Below are positions 46,660 through 57,857 of a stretch of 64,000 bases of DNA, in pieces. A program made the translations under genes and the position numbers. Location of the stretch: NCBI GenBank assembly GCA_019916065.1, contig CM034238.1, forward strand, positions 36,857,375 to 36,921,374, written 5' to 3'. Source of the stretch: Vitellaria paradoxa. Taxonomy: Eukaryota; Streptophyta; Magnoliopsida; Ericales; Sapotaceae. The notes beneath the pieces were generated by a model, which was not told where the DNA came from, did no database searches, and saw only the letters and a program-made list of their open reading frames with translations. How positions within the stretch are numbered: position 1 is the stretch's first letter; every line of letters starts with the position of its first letter.

Positions 46660-47530
46660 AAATGATTTGAAGTCTAGTAATTAATGCTTCATATTTTGCT
46701 TTGTTTAGAGGCTGAGAACTTTAATTGGAGGCGTACTCTAATTTGTGGCCATCAGGTGTAACAAGGATAATATCTACACCGCTTGAGCCATTAGTCCTTA
46801 TAGGCATTCGCTTGTTGGGGTTGGGTGTTTGGGTGGGTTACAAATTTTATGATGAAGTTTGCTGCCACATCTCCCTTGATTGTTGTTCGTGATCGGTGGT
46901 GAATGTTAAATTGATTGAGTTCGACCAATCGCTTCACTAGTCTTCTCGAGGTCTCCGGTTTGTGTAGGATATTTTTTTAGGGTTGATCAGTCAGGACCAC
47001 AATTGTGTGCACTTGGAAATAGGCACTGAGGCATTGGGCCGCTATCACCAAAGTAAAAGCCATCAACTCCATCTTTGGATACCACTCCTCAGCCTCCTTA
47101 GGGCTTTATTGGTGTAGTAGACTAGTTTCTGGACTCCACACTTTTCTTTGAAGCCAAGTAAAGTTTCTGAGATAGCCAAGTACAGGAAGAGCTATTCTCC
47201 TTGGACTGTTCGGTTGAGTAAGGATACTAATCCTAAGTATTGCTTCAACTGACTGAAGGTTGCCTCACATTCTTTTGTCCATTCAAATGCTTTACGGAGG
47301 ACTGTTTAGGTAGAGGTGCACTTGTTTGTTGATCTGGAGATGAACAAGTTCAGAATAGCCACTCTTCCTGTTAGCGTTTGAGCATCCTTGGTTGTCCTTA
47401 GGGCCTACACATCTAGGATAGCCCTAATCGTCTCTGGATTTGCTTTAATTGTCAGATTAGACCCCATGAAGCCAAAGAACTTCTCCGAAATGATTTTGAA
47501 GTGGCACTTGGCCAGGTTCAACTTCGTCCT
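46660..47530 (-). pseudogene. Tat-like reverse transcriptase thumb and RNase H
   Basis: On the minus strand from high to low coordinate: LNLAKCHFKIISEKFFGFMG, SNLTIKANPETIRAILDV, LTGRVAILNLFISRSTNKC, KAFEWTKECEATFSQLKQYL, then RNase H pieces EAEEWYPKMELMAFTLVIAA and FQVHTIVVLTDQP. The LTGR...LNLFISRS arrangement is typical of Tat-lineage polyproteins. It breaks off at about 47530 and gives way to unrelated sequence and then the chromovirus. Confidence 0.82.
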
Positions 47531-47539
47531 GTACCTCTT

Positions 47540-47870
47540 TATGGTAATCACTTCCTATTCCATTTATCTTATGAATACAATTTTCATTATTGCATCTTCC
47601 AAATGCCTTGTAAATTGAAATTGCTTTTTTTTTTTTTTTGGTTAAGGTATAGTAACTCGCAAACATTCTAATTTACCATATTGATTTTATTTGCACCCAC
47701 TTGAATCTTTTGATTCTAGCATGCTGTGTGCATATGCATTTGGGGTCCAAAAGTATGAGAGGCCGTGAGATTGTTTTAAGCACAAATAATATAAGGCAAG
47801 TTAGATTACTATGGTAAAGGATATGAAAAACAACAAGTAATTAAGTTCAAGCCATCCTCCCCTCCTTATA
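47540..47870. other. Boundary sequence between the two gypsy relics
   Basis: Non-coding, with a T run at about 47623-47639 followed by GGTTAAGGTA. It may be a remnant of the chromovirus 3' LTR or unrelated filler; no ends could be fixed. Confidence 0.4.
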
Positions 47871-50335
47871 AAATTTTCGTCCTCAAAAATTAAAATAGTA
47901 GAAGGAACAACAAGATCACGAAAACAACTAGGGATAACGATGCCTCATATCTTGCTCACGCTCCCAAGTCGACTCCTTTATTGCACAATGCTTCCACAGT
48001 ACCCGAACCAATGGTATTGTCTTTTCTCGAAGAACCCGCTCACGAGAGTCCACGATTCTTATCGACTTTATCTCATAGGAAACATCAAAATCTACGTCGA
48101 GCTCTCTCCAATCCAAAACATGTGACAGGTCAGGGATGTACTCCTCAACATGGACACATGAAACACTGAATGCACTCAAGACAACCTCGGTGGCAAAGCC
48201 AAACGGTACGCCACCTCGCCAACTCGAGCCAACACCTCAAATGGCCCAATAAACCTCGCTGACAACTTGCCCTTACGGCCAAACCGGAACTGTCCCTTAC
48301 GTGGCGAGACCTTTGGAAACACATGGTCTCCCACCTCAAACTCTAATGGCCTTCGCCTCCGGTCAGCATAGCTCTTCTAGCAACTGCGCGCCATCTCAAG
48401 CCTTTGTCTGATGATTTTGATCTTCTCTGTTGTCTCTCGAAGCATCTCAAGTCTTAACAAAGTACTCTCCCCAACCTTTGCCCAGTAGATAGGGGATTTG
48501 CATGGCCTACCATACAATGCCTCGCAAGGTGCCATCTCAATACTGGACTGATAGCTGTTATTGTATGCAAACTCTACCAATTGAAGGTGCGTTTCCCAGC
48601 TACCCTAAAAATCCAGTACGCATGCCCGAAGCATATCCTCCAAGATTTGAATGGTACGTTCAGACTACCCATCTGTTTGAGGATGATAGGCGGTACTAAA
48701 CATCAACTCTGTACCCATGGCTTGTTGGAGACTCTGCCAGAAATGAGATGCAAATCTGGGATCCTGATCTGATACGATTGACACTAGAGCCCCATGTAGT
48801 CTCACAATCTCCCTAATGTACAACCGAGCCAAACTATCCATTAAGTTAGTCAAACAAATCGGTAAAAGTGCGCTGAATTTGTTAATCTATCTACAACCAC
48901 CCAAATAGTATCATGCTTCTTAGGAGACTTGGGCAAATTAGTAACGAAGTCCATTGTGATATTTTCCCACTTCTATTCTGAAACTGGCAATGGCTGAAGC
49001 AATCCTGCTGGCCTCTGATGCTCTGCTTTCACTTGCTGACAAGTCAAACACTTGCTCACAAACTCAGCTACATCTCTTTTCATCCCAGCCCAAAAGAACT
49101 GCCGTCGGAGATCTTGGTACATCTTTGTTCCTTCGGGATGTATAGCAAACTTGGAGTGGTGAAACTCCCTCAATACTGCATCTCAAACTGAAATTGGCTC
49201 AACTAGTCTTCCTTGAAATCTCAACCCTCCATTTGACCCAGTCGTCCAACCCGGTATGACCTCATCACTACTCATTCGTACCCGGTACTCATTAGCCTCA
49301 GTATCAGTACCTTGGGCCTCCACAACTCTACTTAGTAATGTAGGCTGAATCACCGTAGAACATAACACTGCTTAGTTCTCGACCTCCTGATAGTCAAGCC
49401 CAAACTCACCTAAATTATCCATCATTCTCCACTCTTACACTGCCACACTAGCCAAGGTGGCATGGGTCTTCCGGCTCAAGGCATCAGCAGCCACGTTGGC
49501 CTTACCCGGATGGTAATGTAGTTCAAAATTGAAGTTTTCTATGTACTCAACTCATCTCCTTTGCCTCATATTCAGATCCTTCTGAGTAAATATGTACTTC
49601 AAGCTCTTGTTGTCAGAGAAAACTTCAAATTTCTCCCCATAGAGATAGTGCCTCCAGCTCTTGAGTGTAAAAATAACTACTGCCAACTCAAGATCGTGCA
49701 CCGGGTAATTCTTCTCATAAGTCTTTAGTTGCCAAGATCCATAAGTTACCACATTCCCTTCTTGCATTAAGACACAGCCTAAGCCTTCTTTGGAAGCGTC
49801 ATAATAAACTGCATACCCCAAACCCCTTTCTAGAATTACAAGCACTGGAGTAGAAGTCAATCTTTTCTTCAATTCTTGGAATGAACGCTTGCAAGCTTCA
49901 TCCCACACAAATTTGACCCCCTTCCAAGTCAATCTCGTCATTGGCCCAGCTAGTCATGAAAAATCTAACACAAACCCCCGATAATATCCTCCTAACCCAA
50001 GGAAGCTACGGATTTCGAACATAGTTGTTGGTCTTGGCCAGTCTATAATTGCGTTAATCTTTGAAGAGTCTACCGCAACACCCTCAGCAGATATCACATG
50101 TCTGAGAAATTTCACCTCTTGAAGCTAGAATTCACACTTACAAAGCTTGGCATATAGCTAGTTATCTTTTAAGGTTTGAAGCACAATCCGCAAATGCCTC
50201 TCATGCTCTTCCTCTGATTGTGAGTAGACTAATATGTCGTCAAATGAAGACAATCACAAACTGATCCAAATATTTACTAAATATCCGATTCATCAGATCC
50301 ATGAACACTGCTGGTGCATTTGTCAATTACATTTT
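47870..50335 (-). pseudogene. Chromovirus (Tekay/Del-like) pol fragment with chromodomain
   Basis: Order on the minus strand: reverse transcriptase palm (from about 50335: LTNAPAVFMDLMNRIFSKYL, DQFVIVF, then the DD motif in another frame); RNase H at 49941-49552 ([53 protein letters not shown]); HHCC zinc region at 49173-48973 (FHHSKFAIHPEG, CLTCQQVK); integrase core at 48900-48400 (VSIVSDQDPRFASHFWQSLQ, STAYHPQTDG, VEFAYNNSYQSSIEMAPCEA); chromodomain at 48100-47930 (VDSRERVLREKTIPLVRVLW, STWEREQDMRHRYP). A one-base insertion near 50255 disrupts the catalytic FIDDILVYS. The protease, gag and 5' LTR are missing. The chromodomain C-terminal to integrase marks the chromovirus branch. Confidence 0.9.
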
Positions 50336-50339
50336 TAGG

Positions 50340-51262
50340 TGTTAGGGAAGATGAAAGCAAAATTACATTTTTACCCTCACTCTAACGTTATGTATAACGG
50401 CTTATTGATGGAATGACTGAATTGCTACTTAACCAAAATTATTAGAATTTGACTGTTACAATTGAAACTTAAGAAATTAAAATGATACGAAGTATAAATT
50501 GTTGAATTGATTTTTGTATTTTATCTAAAAAATATTATAGATTCAGCTTAATCAACACAACTCCTTCAAGAAACCAAAAACACTGAAACAAAGTTGCTAA
50601 TCATGCAAATTTAAAGAAAAAAATCCCAAAAATTAAATTACTAACCCTCACCCATATTCCTCCCAAATTAGAAACAAATGAAAATAAAGCAAGCAAATTG
50701 GGGAAACATGAAAAAAAAAAGAAAGAAATAATAGACTCTTCATAAATTTGAAATTTGTAAAAAACTAAAAATGCCAATTCACATGTGTGGGGAGAGAGAG
50801 TGTGTTCCTTTCCAAAAAAAAAAAAAAGATAGAGAGAGAGAGATAGTGTAGTAAGTGGAGTCATTTGAACATGGTTCGGTCGAACGACTCAAGCCAGTTA
50901 AGGCCATGGGATGCCCTTTCAGGATATTTGGACGCATGTAAAAAATAATTTTTCTTTTTCCTTTTTTTTTTAATGGACACTCAATATATGGGTTTAAACG
51001 GTTTCATCTATATATGTATTTAAATTATTATTATTTTTTTTTTTTGGTATTTCTCATATATCTATTTCTATATAATGAAGGAGCCCAAACTCATATATCT
51101 ACCCAGCAGAGGTGGTGTTTGGCCTGATTGATAGCAAGCGTATTTTCAAAATACATTTTTGGACTTTTCTAAAATCATATTTTCATATATGATGCATTTT
51201 TATTGACAGTATTTCTCTAATTGTTCTCTCTAAACAACATTTCTTCAAATTTTTACTATCCT

Positions 51263-51294
<32 letters not shown>

Positions 51295-51739
51295 ATTCTT
51301 AAGATTTTCAACACTTGTTCCAATGAGATTATATCATGTTGTATTTAAATTTTGTCAATAGATTATTTTATTTCTTATTATATTTTGTTATAAGGGATAC
51401 CCAAATAATTCATCAATATTATTTTGTAGATCACATTTTTGTTTGTTTTCAAAACATCCACCAAATTGGTGGATATTTCAAGTTCAAAAAACTGAAAACA
51501 TTAGAGCACAAATTACTGAACAACATTATATTTATAGGTCATGACACAATCGTTTTTTTTGGGGTGAAAATGAACATAATTTGCTTGTGTTGGCACATAT
51601 AATTTTTTTATATCTCACTATTGTTTTTCTAAATCAAAGTTTAAGACAATTTCTAACTGCTATCACACTTGATATTGAAGTTTTTCACATGATTTATTCC
51701 TTCTAACTACAATCCTCCTCAACATTTATTTATTTTCAG
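50340..51739. other. Gene-free stretch upstream of the NBS-LRR relic
   Basis: AT-rich, with GA-rich runs near 50800-50850 and a (CAA)n microsatellite at about 51267-51294. A TTTATTTTCAG splice acceptor ends at 51739, so part may be an intron or 5' region of the resistance-gene relic. Confidence 0.55.
51267..51294 (+). repeat. (CAA)n microsatellite
   Basis: About nine CAA units. Confidence 0.9.
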
Positions 51740-52705
51740 TAATTAAAGAAGGCTTAGAGCTCTTGAGTTCAGTTATCGAAATTGGGAAGAATGTGTTGGA
51801 GTCAACTGGAAAATGCATTGGATGTTACAAGAACTTTGAGACAAACATGCAAACTCTCAAACAGAAGATGAATGACTTGCAGCGTCGAGAGGAGGATATA
51901 AATACAGAATTGAGAAGTGCAGAGCGACCATGGAAACGACGAAAGCAAGAAGTTCACGGTTGGCTGAAAAATGTGGAAGAGGCCAGACTTGATTTTTCAG
52001 CACTTGAGCAAGAAGCCAGACAAAGGAAGTATGTCTCACCCCTATTACTGGGAAAGAGAGTGGTGGAGAAGATTCCAGCAGTGGTTGAACTCCATTATAA
52101 TGGCCGTTTTCCTGATGGTTTGCTGACCAATGCACCTCTACCTAAAATGTTCATTCCAACAAAAAGAATTTTTTGTGAAAGCACAAATGGGAACTTCAGG
52201 AATGTTTGGGATTGCTTGATGGATGATGAAGTTAGAAAGATTGGTGTCTATGGAAAGAAGGGAGTTGGCAAAACAACCCTCATGTATCAGATCAACAATC
52301 AACTCCTGGATGATCATAAATTTGAAAGCATTATTTGGGTCAGAGTTTCTAATGCGTCCAGCATTACAAAAATACAGCGGAGGATAGCTAAGAAACTGGA
52401 CCCTAAGCTTTCTAAATTTAGACGTGGGACGGAAAGAGCGACACTATTGCACGCAATGCTTTCTATGAAGAACAAGTATCTACTCATCTTGGATGATCTA
52501 TGGAAGGAATTTGACCTGGAGGAGGTGGGTATTCCAGAACCAACCAGTTCCAATGGATGTAAACTGGTGATAACTACACGATTCTCTAACGTGTGTAGGA
52601 AGATGGGTTGCCAACCTGTTAAAGTGGAGATTCTCATCGAGTAGGAAGCACTAGATCTATTTATGAGCAAGGTTAACCTTCCAACAATACTTACTCCTGG
52701 ACATG
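51740..52705 (+). pseudogene. CC-NBS-LRR resistance gene, 5' part
   Basis: The open frame begins right after a TTTATTTTCAG acceptor (IKEGLELLSSVIEIGK...) and lacks an initiator ATG; the codon at 51763 is TTG. An upstream exon is either needed or lost. Counting from 51763: coiled coil at residues 25-80 (NMQTLKQKMNDLQRREEDIN...), P-loop GKKGVGKTT at 164-172, RNBS-A FESIIWVRVS near 187-196, kinase 2 LLILDDLW at 240-247, RNBS-B CKLVITTR at 266-273. A TAG at 52642-52644 stops the frame inside RNBS-C; the next residues read EALDLFMSKVNLPTILTPG. Such proteins are intracellular immune receptors that bind ATP/ADP through this domain. The layout is RPS5-like (CNL class). The 3' part is displaced to 56782 by an insertion. 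Confidence 0.92.
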
Positions 52706-53606
52706 GTATTAAAAATGCCGTTACATAATGAAAAATTCCAAACCCACACAATCACACACACAGTGAAAGTAATCACACAAGAGAATAACGAGGAAACCCT
52801 ATCACAGGGAGAAAAACCTCTATTTACAATCCCACTATCAACGGGTTACAAGACTCTACTCAAACTCTCTACGAATCACTCGCACGAATCCTTTCATCAC
52901 TCTTGCTCGAATCACTCGATAAACCCTACAAGTAGGCTTTCTGCCTCACACAGAAAGTGAAAAGAAAATACAAGACGAATTTAGAGAAAGAACATGAAAG
53001 CTCTCAATCCTCAAAGACTCTTTCTCTAGGTCCCTACAATATGTTCTCCCACCTCCTTACAATAACAGAGTTGGTTTCACATATATATAGGATTACAAAG
53101 TTGCCCTAGTTTGGCAAAATAGGAAATTGAATCCGAACAAAATATTCATAGCTCGATCCCTCGCACTCCTATCCTTCAGCCTGCGACCTGCACTGGAATT
53201 TTTGCGCTTTAGGAAATAACACTGGCGCACCCTCGCGCTCCCATCCTCCAGCCTGCGGACCTCACTGGAATTTCTGAGACACCTTGGCGCACCCGCACGC
53301 TCCCTTCGGGCTGCCTGCGTGCTTGGGGCGCACCCGCGCGCTCCCCGCGCCGTGCCTGCGAGGTACACTGGAATTCCATTCATGTTCCAGAAGGCTGCGT
53401 CCGAATTCCATTAGGTTTTGTAATCCTTCACACCAATTAGAATTCTTCAAAATCTTGGTCAACTTGATTCATTTTATCTCCTTAATTGTTTAGAATTCTT
53501 CAAATCTTCAATTTGCATCACTTTAGGAAACTTGAATAGCATTCCTAATTTAACTAAGATTTTGATTGGATTTGCCACAAGACTTTACACATAACGGAAG
53601 CAACCA
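52704..53606 (-). mobile_element. Copia-like LTR, reverse orientation
   Basis: On the minus strand it begins TGGTTGCTTCCGTTATG and ends in a region with 'ttctccctgtgatagggttt' and 'ttcattatgtaacggca', as in U5 of many plant copia LTRs. It has a TATATATA box near 53080. Its right half includes a GC-rich stretch at 53210-53360, unusual for this window. The ends are uncertain by several bases. Confidence 0.45.
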
Positions 53607-53618
53607 TTGATTGCACTT

Positions 53619-53634
53619 TTTTTTTTTGGTAAGT
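53619..53634 (-). mobile_element. 16-nt LINE-tail insertion with 17-bp TSD
   Basis: AACCATTGATTGCACTT is present at 53602-53618 and 53635-53651 without mismatch. The bases between read, on the minus strand, ACTTACC followed by an A run, like the 3' end of a plant LINE (compare 'aaaacttacc' near 20550). It appears to be an extremely 5'-truncated retroposition. Confidence 0.6.
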
Positions 53635-53699
53635 AACCATTGATTGCACTTGAAAAGTGTAACTACAAAACCTCTATTTTAACACAAAATCATTCATTT

Positions 53700-55330
53700 T
53701 CTTAGTTTATTCATGCGTTTTGTTAATGTTTTTACTAATACGGATTATTTTGCTTATTTGTAGTGAAAATGTTGAAATAGACACACTTGGTAGTAACAAA
53801 GATGGAAAATATATGATGAAGGATAGCTCGAGAGGAGTGGATGTTCGGATACTTTCAAGACAAGAAAGTAAAAAGTTAGAAAAATCTAAAGAAGGAACCA
53901 CACTCCCGTTCGGATGCCAGAACATGACGAGCACACTGCCGTCCGGATGCCAGATTTCCCGTCCGAATGCTAGAAGACACGAATTCCGTTTCTTTTGCTT
54001 GTGTTTTAGGGTTTTTTGGATGGTTTATAAAAACCCTATGAACAACCGCCTAGGGGGGATCTCTCATTCTTCTTGCATCAATTTTTCCCACTTTCTTGAG
54101 TGCTTTTTAGGATTTTAGAGTGAGTTTTCATAGAGTTTTTGAGGATGTTTTTCAAGTTGTGCATAGCATTCTTTGGCATTGTTTCAGCTTTGGTTGTTGT
54201 TCGTTGTTCTTTACGTTCTTCGAAGTACGGTACACGGTTTTAAATATTTATAATAGTTCAATTTCATATTATTCTTCTTCTCTTTAGTCTTATTAATCTT
54301 GAGTTTATGCTTTATCATATGGTTATGTGTTTTATTTTCATTATGGAACTAGTGTAAAACGCTAGTTCCTGATTCAATGAATCAAGAAATGATAGTTTAT
54401 GAAAAACGAAGGGATGTGCGTAGATCCTTCGCATGGTTTGCAAAAACCTTTGCGGAGTGATCGACGATTGTAGAAATCATTTTATTTTGTTTCAAACACA
54501 TTCGAAAACAAAAACCTTTGACTATGTTCTCTGTAATCACTGGTAAAGGTTTTCGGGTAAAAATTGATTTAATAATTTTGGACAAATTAAAATTGATTTC
54601 TAAAATAAATCTAGTTTTAGTTGTTTGAAAAATTTTTGAAAACAAGAGTTTTTGACTATATTCTCTGTAATCACTGGTAAAAACTCTTGAATATAATTTT
54701 CTTAATAATTTTTGAACAAACCCTAATTTAGGTTTGAAACCGAATGTTTTCTTAGAAAATCTTTCCAGTTTTATTATCCATAATAAAACGTGATTTTAAA
54801 ACTAAGTATCGGACATTTTCTGAACTTTAATGAGAATACTTTTCCTAATCCATAGCTCCTTTGACGTGAACTACAAATTGTAGTTTTAACACATCCCGTA
54901 GTGAAGTAGTAAACTACCCGAACTTGTGAAATTGGATCAAGAACCTTTTAATCTTGAACTCTTTAATTTATCTTGAATTTGATTTTAAATTAATTGTTTG
55001 TTTTCTTGAAATCTTGATTAGGTTAGAGAACTTTCTTTAATTCTTGAATTCACATTTAAGCATTTTTAAAATTATAAAATATTTTTATTTTTAAGAATTT
55101 CTTTTTGGCAACTTTCTTTATTTAATTCTTGTTCAGGTTTAGTTAAGTTTTGAATTTACCACCTTTCGAAGTTAGATAGAGAACTCTTACAATTTCCTAG
55201 TATTTGAATTTTGGGCATTCTTGATAACTTAAAAACTAAACTTTTAGGTTCCCTGTGGATTCGACCTCTGACTCACCGAGTTAAAACTATACCGCACACC
55301 CTTGCACTTGAGGGTTAATTAGACGCACAT
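53700..55330 (+). mobile_element. LTR and leader-like remnant of a gypsy element
   Basis: Contains repeated 'gtccggatgccag' text (53925-53975), a TTTATAAAAACCCTATG promoter-like box near 54028, and at about 55250 'ttccctgtggattcgacctc' followed by 'tgactcaccgag', a stretch common in leaders of plant gypsy elements. Two copies of 'actggtaaa' text with 'ctctgtaatc' near 54530 and 54665 show an internal repeat of about 135 bp. No gag follows. Confidence 0.4.
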
Positions 55331-55439
55331 TCTACACGCGGTCAGCCATTACGTAATGGAATCTGTTGCCTCCAAGACGGTTACGGTCACACTATAGGGT
55401 GTGTATCGGCAATCAGGCCGTAACGTCGGATCTAGATGG

Positions 55440-56735
55440 AGAAACAGACCAAAAAAAATAGAACAACATAAATTGTATATGAAAAAAAGGTTCAATTTGA
55501 AACTTTGATCTTTCAACTAAGATTCCAAAAATAAAAAATAAAAAAAAAAAACTTTAATTTTTCTAATCCAAAATCTAAAAATAAGAAAAGATTCAAGAAA
55601 TACCAGATTTGGGGCTCGTGAAAAATCAAAAACTTTGAAAAAAGAAGGTGATAACTAAATAATTTAACCTTTCCCGTTTTTTATCGTGATTAAGCAAACG
55701 GCAAAGAATTGGATCAGTGAAGCCTTCCAGTTTCAGATTGAGATTAAGCAAATAGTTTCTGTCAGTTCGTATTCCTCCACCTGCTTCATCATTCAGAATA
55801 ATACACAGTGAAATAATAGACCAAAGAGTTTGAAGGAGAAGAAGAAGACTGAAGAAGCTGCCTGCAAGTGGGAGGGTTTATTAAATATTATGTGTTTGGG
55901 CGATGGATTGTGGGTGGGATGGTTTCTTGAAATTTGATCTATGTCAATTTGTCCACCAATTCGTCCATCAACATTTATTATTGGTCTTTGTCCCTTGGTT
56001 ATAAATAATTAAATATATAAATATAATTATGATATATAAATATCAATATATAAATATATTACTTATATTTGAGTATAAGTATATTACATTATTTTTAATT
56101 ATAATAAAATTTTATATTAAAATATTACTTATACTATATTAATTATGTTAAAAGTTATTAATTAAGTTCTATTATTATTCTATAACATATTAATTTAATA
56201 TAATTAATAATATTATTATACTAACATATTATATAATATATATTAATAAATTAAATATTATATAATAATATTGTTATAAACATTACTTATTTTATTTTTG
56301 TAATTGTACATTTATTTTTATGTTTATTAATTTATGAATATTAACAATTAATACATATATACTTATTTTTATTTAAGAAGTGTCTAAAAAAAATAAAATT
56401 TATGTGCATGTATGAACATAATATTACTTATTTTATTTTAATAATTGTACATTTATTTTTATGATTAATATTGTATAAATATTAATAGTTTAATATATAT
56501 GTACATGCATAAAAATGCCTAAAAAAAGTAATATGTATGTATATAAATAAATCTAACATTATTAATTTATATAAAACCATTAAATAATACTAATAATTTA
56601 TATGTATGTATTTTAATTGTTAAACTATAAAAACTATTTAATCTAGGTGAGGTGTGAATTTGAAAAAAAAAAAAATTTACACTTTCGATTTATGTTTCTG
56701 TTACGTAATATCTGTTTCATCTTATTTTTGCGTCA
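55440..56735. other. AT-rich filler in the insertion
   Basis: Mostly 'taatatta' simple sequence from 55980 to 56640. Part near 55680-55960 is of normal composition but shows no gene. Confidence 0.5.
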
Positions 56736-56781
56736 TTGCGACCGTTGTCGTACCCGTTACCGTTTTATTTTTTAAAACATG

Positions 56782-57857
56782 CTCCTGAAGTGGAAGAAAT
56801 TGCAATTAAAGTCGCCAAAGAATGTGCTCAATTGCCCCTTGCAATTATCACAGTAGCTGGAAGTACGAGGGGAGTATATGACATTCACGAGTGGAGAAAT
56901 GCATTAAACGAATTGATCAGCGGGAAAAAATGACATTGGCGAGGACAGTGAAGATGTGGTATATAAGCGACTGAAATTTAGTTACAGTCGCCCCAAAGAC
57001 GAGGACCTCCAACAATGTTTCTTCCACTGTGCAATGTATCCACAAGACCATAAAATCCCTAAAGAACAGCTGATAGAGTACTGGATTGCCGAGGGACTAA
57101 TTGCCCAAAAGCACAGTCGAGAAGCGATGTTCGACAAGGGTCGGGCTATATTGAATAACTCATAAATTCTTGCTTGTTGGAGGAGGCATCATATCCCAGA
57201 TGGTACAGAAGTCATGTGCGGATGCATGATGCGGATGCATGATTTGATTAGAGAAATGGCTCTCAAAATAATTGGCCCATGATTCTTGGTACATGCTGGT
57301 ATGGGAATAGAAGAAGTACCAGATGAAATATGGTACAAGGATCCAGAGAAGTTTTCCTTAATGTGGAACAAAACAGAAGTTCTTCCCTCCAATCCACCAA
57401 CTTTCCGTAGGCTCACCGCCTTACTTTTGAATAACAACCCTCCTCTATGTGGATATTATACATCTGTGGATTTCGGATCATCAAGAATATCTTCTCTGTC
57501 ATGTTGTTGCAGAGTTTCCCAAACCTCACGGAACTTCCGTGGGGAATTGTGTTGAAATCGAGGAAATAATAATAGAAAAGGAAGGCCATAATCAAAATCA
57601 CAACATCAGCAATTCAATCACACTCCCAAATCTTCGGATATTAGAGCTCTGGGGTTTGCCAAGACTCGAGCATATACAAGGGCATAATAATGGCTTGTGA
57701 ACTGGAAATAATTGAGGTATTCAGATGTGACAAGTTAAGGAGGCTGCCTCTTCCACCAACAGCAGCACCTAGGCTTCAGAAAATAACAGGAGATAGAGAA
57801 TGGGGGGAATCTCTAGAATGGGATGATGTCCTCAATCAGAGGGTGCTAGACGTATGA
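56782..57857 (+). pseudogene. CC-NBS-LRR resistance gene, 3' part
   Basis: Continues the frame with PEVEEIAIKVAKECAQLPLA (GLPL motif) and DIHEWRNALNELISGK. An extra A in the run at 56925-56930 brings TGA into frame; after it the frame continues with VVYKRLKFSYSRPKDEDLQQ, CFFHCAMYPQDHKIPKEQL and EYWIAEGLIAQ. A second frame change near 57160 precedes the MHD region, where a 13-bp tandem duplication (57218-57230, 57231-57243) doubles the RMHDLI-coding bases. A TGA follows at 57280-57282. Only about 190 residues of LRR-like sequence follow, in two further frames (LPNLRILELWGLPRLEHIQG, then FRCDKLRRLPLPPTAAPRLQ), ending at TGA 57855-57857. Most of the LRR repeats are missing. Clearly a dead copy. 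Confidence 0.9.

Larger units (their letters stand above)
52706..56776. mobile_element. 4.07-kb composite insertion in the NBS-LRR gene
   Basis: ACATG occurs at 52701-52705 and at 56777-56781, so the gene sequence resumes after a 5-bp duplication. Contents: a reversed copia-like LTR (about 52704-53606), then sequence resembling an LTR and leader of a gypsy element (about 53700-55330), then a very AT-rich part with CCGTTAC/GTAACGG motifs near both its ends (55370-55440 and 56735-56770). No single element explains the whole; several nested insertions are likely. Confidence 0.7.

Noticed and set aside
50601..50864. 87-codon minus-strand frame rich in Phe
   Set aside because: Composed of AT- and GA-rich low-complexity sequence without any domain.
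52704..52716. TGGTATTAAAA as a copia primer-binding site in the NBS-LRR gene
   Set aside because: It resembles TGGTATCAGAGC, but the sequence before it is clearly resistance-gene coding and not an LTR end, so the match is probably chance.
53093..53493. Three overlapping frames in the GC-rich part of the insertion
   Set aside because: They are frames on both strands of the same GC-rich LTR segment; stop-poor only because of composition.
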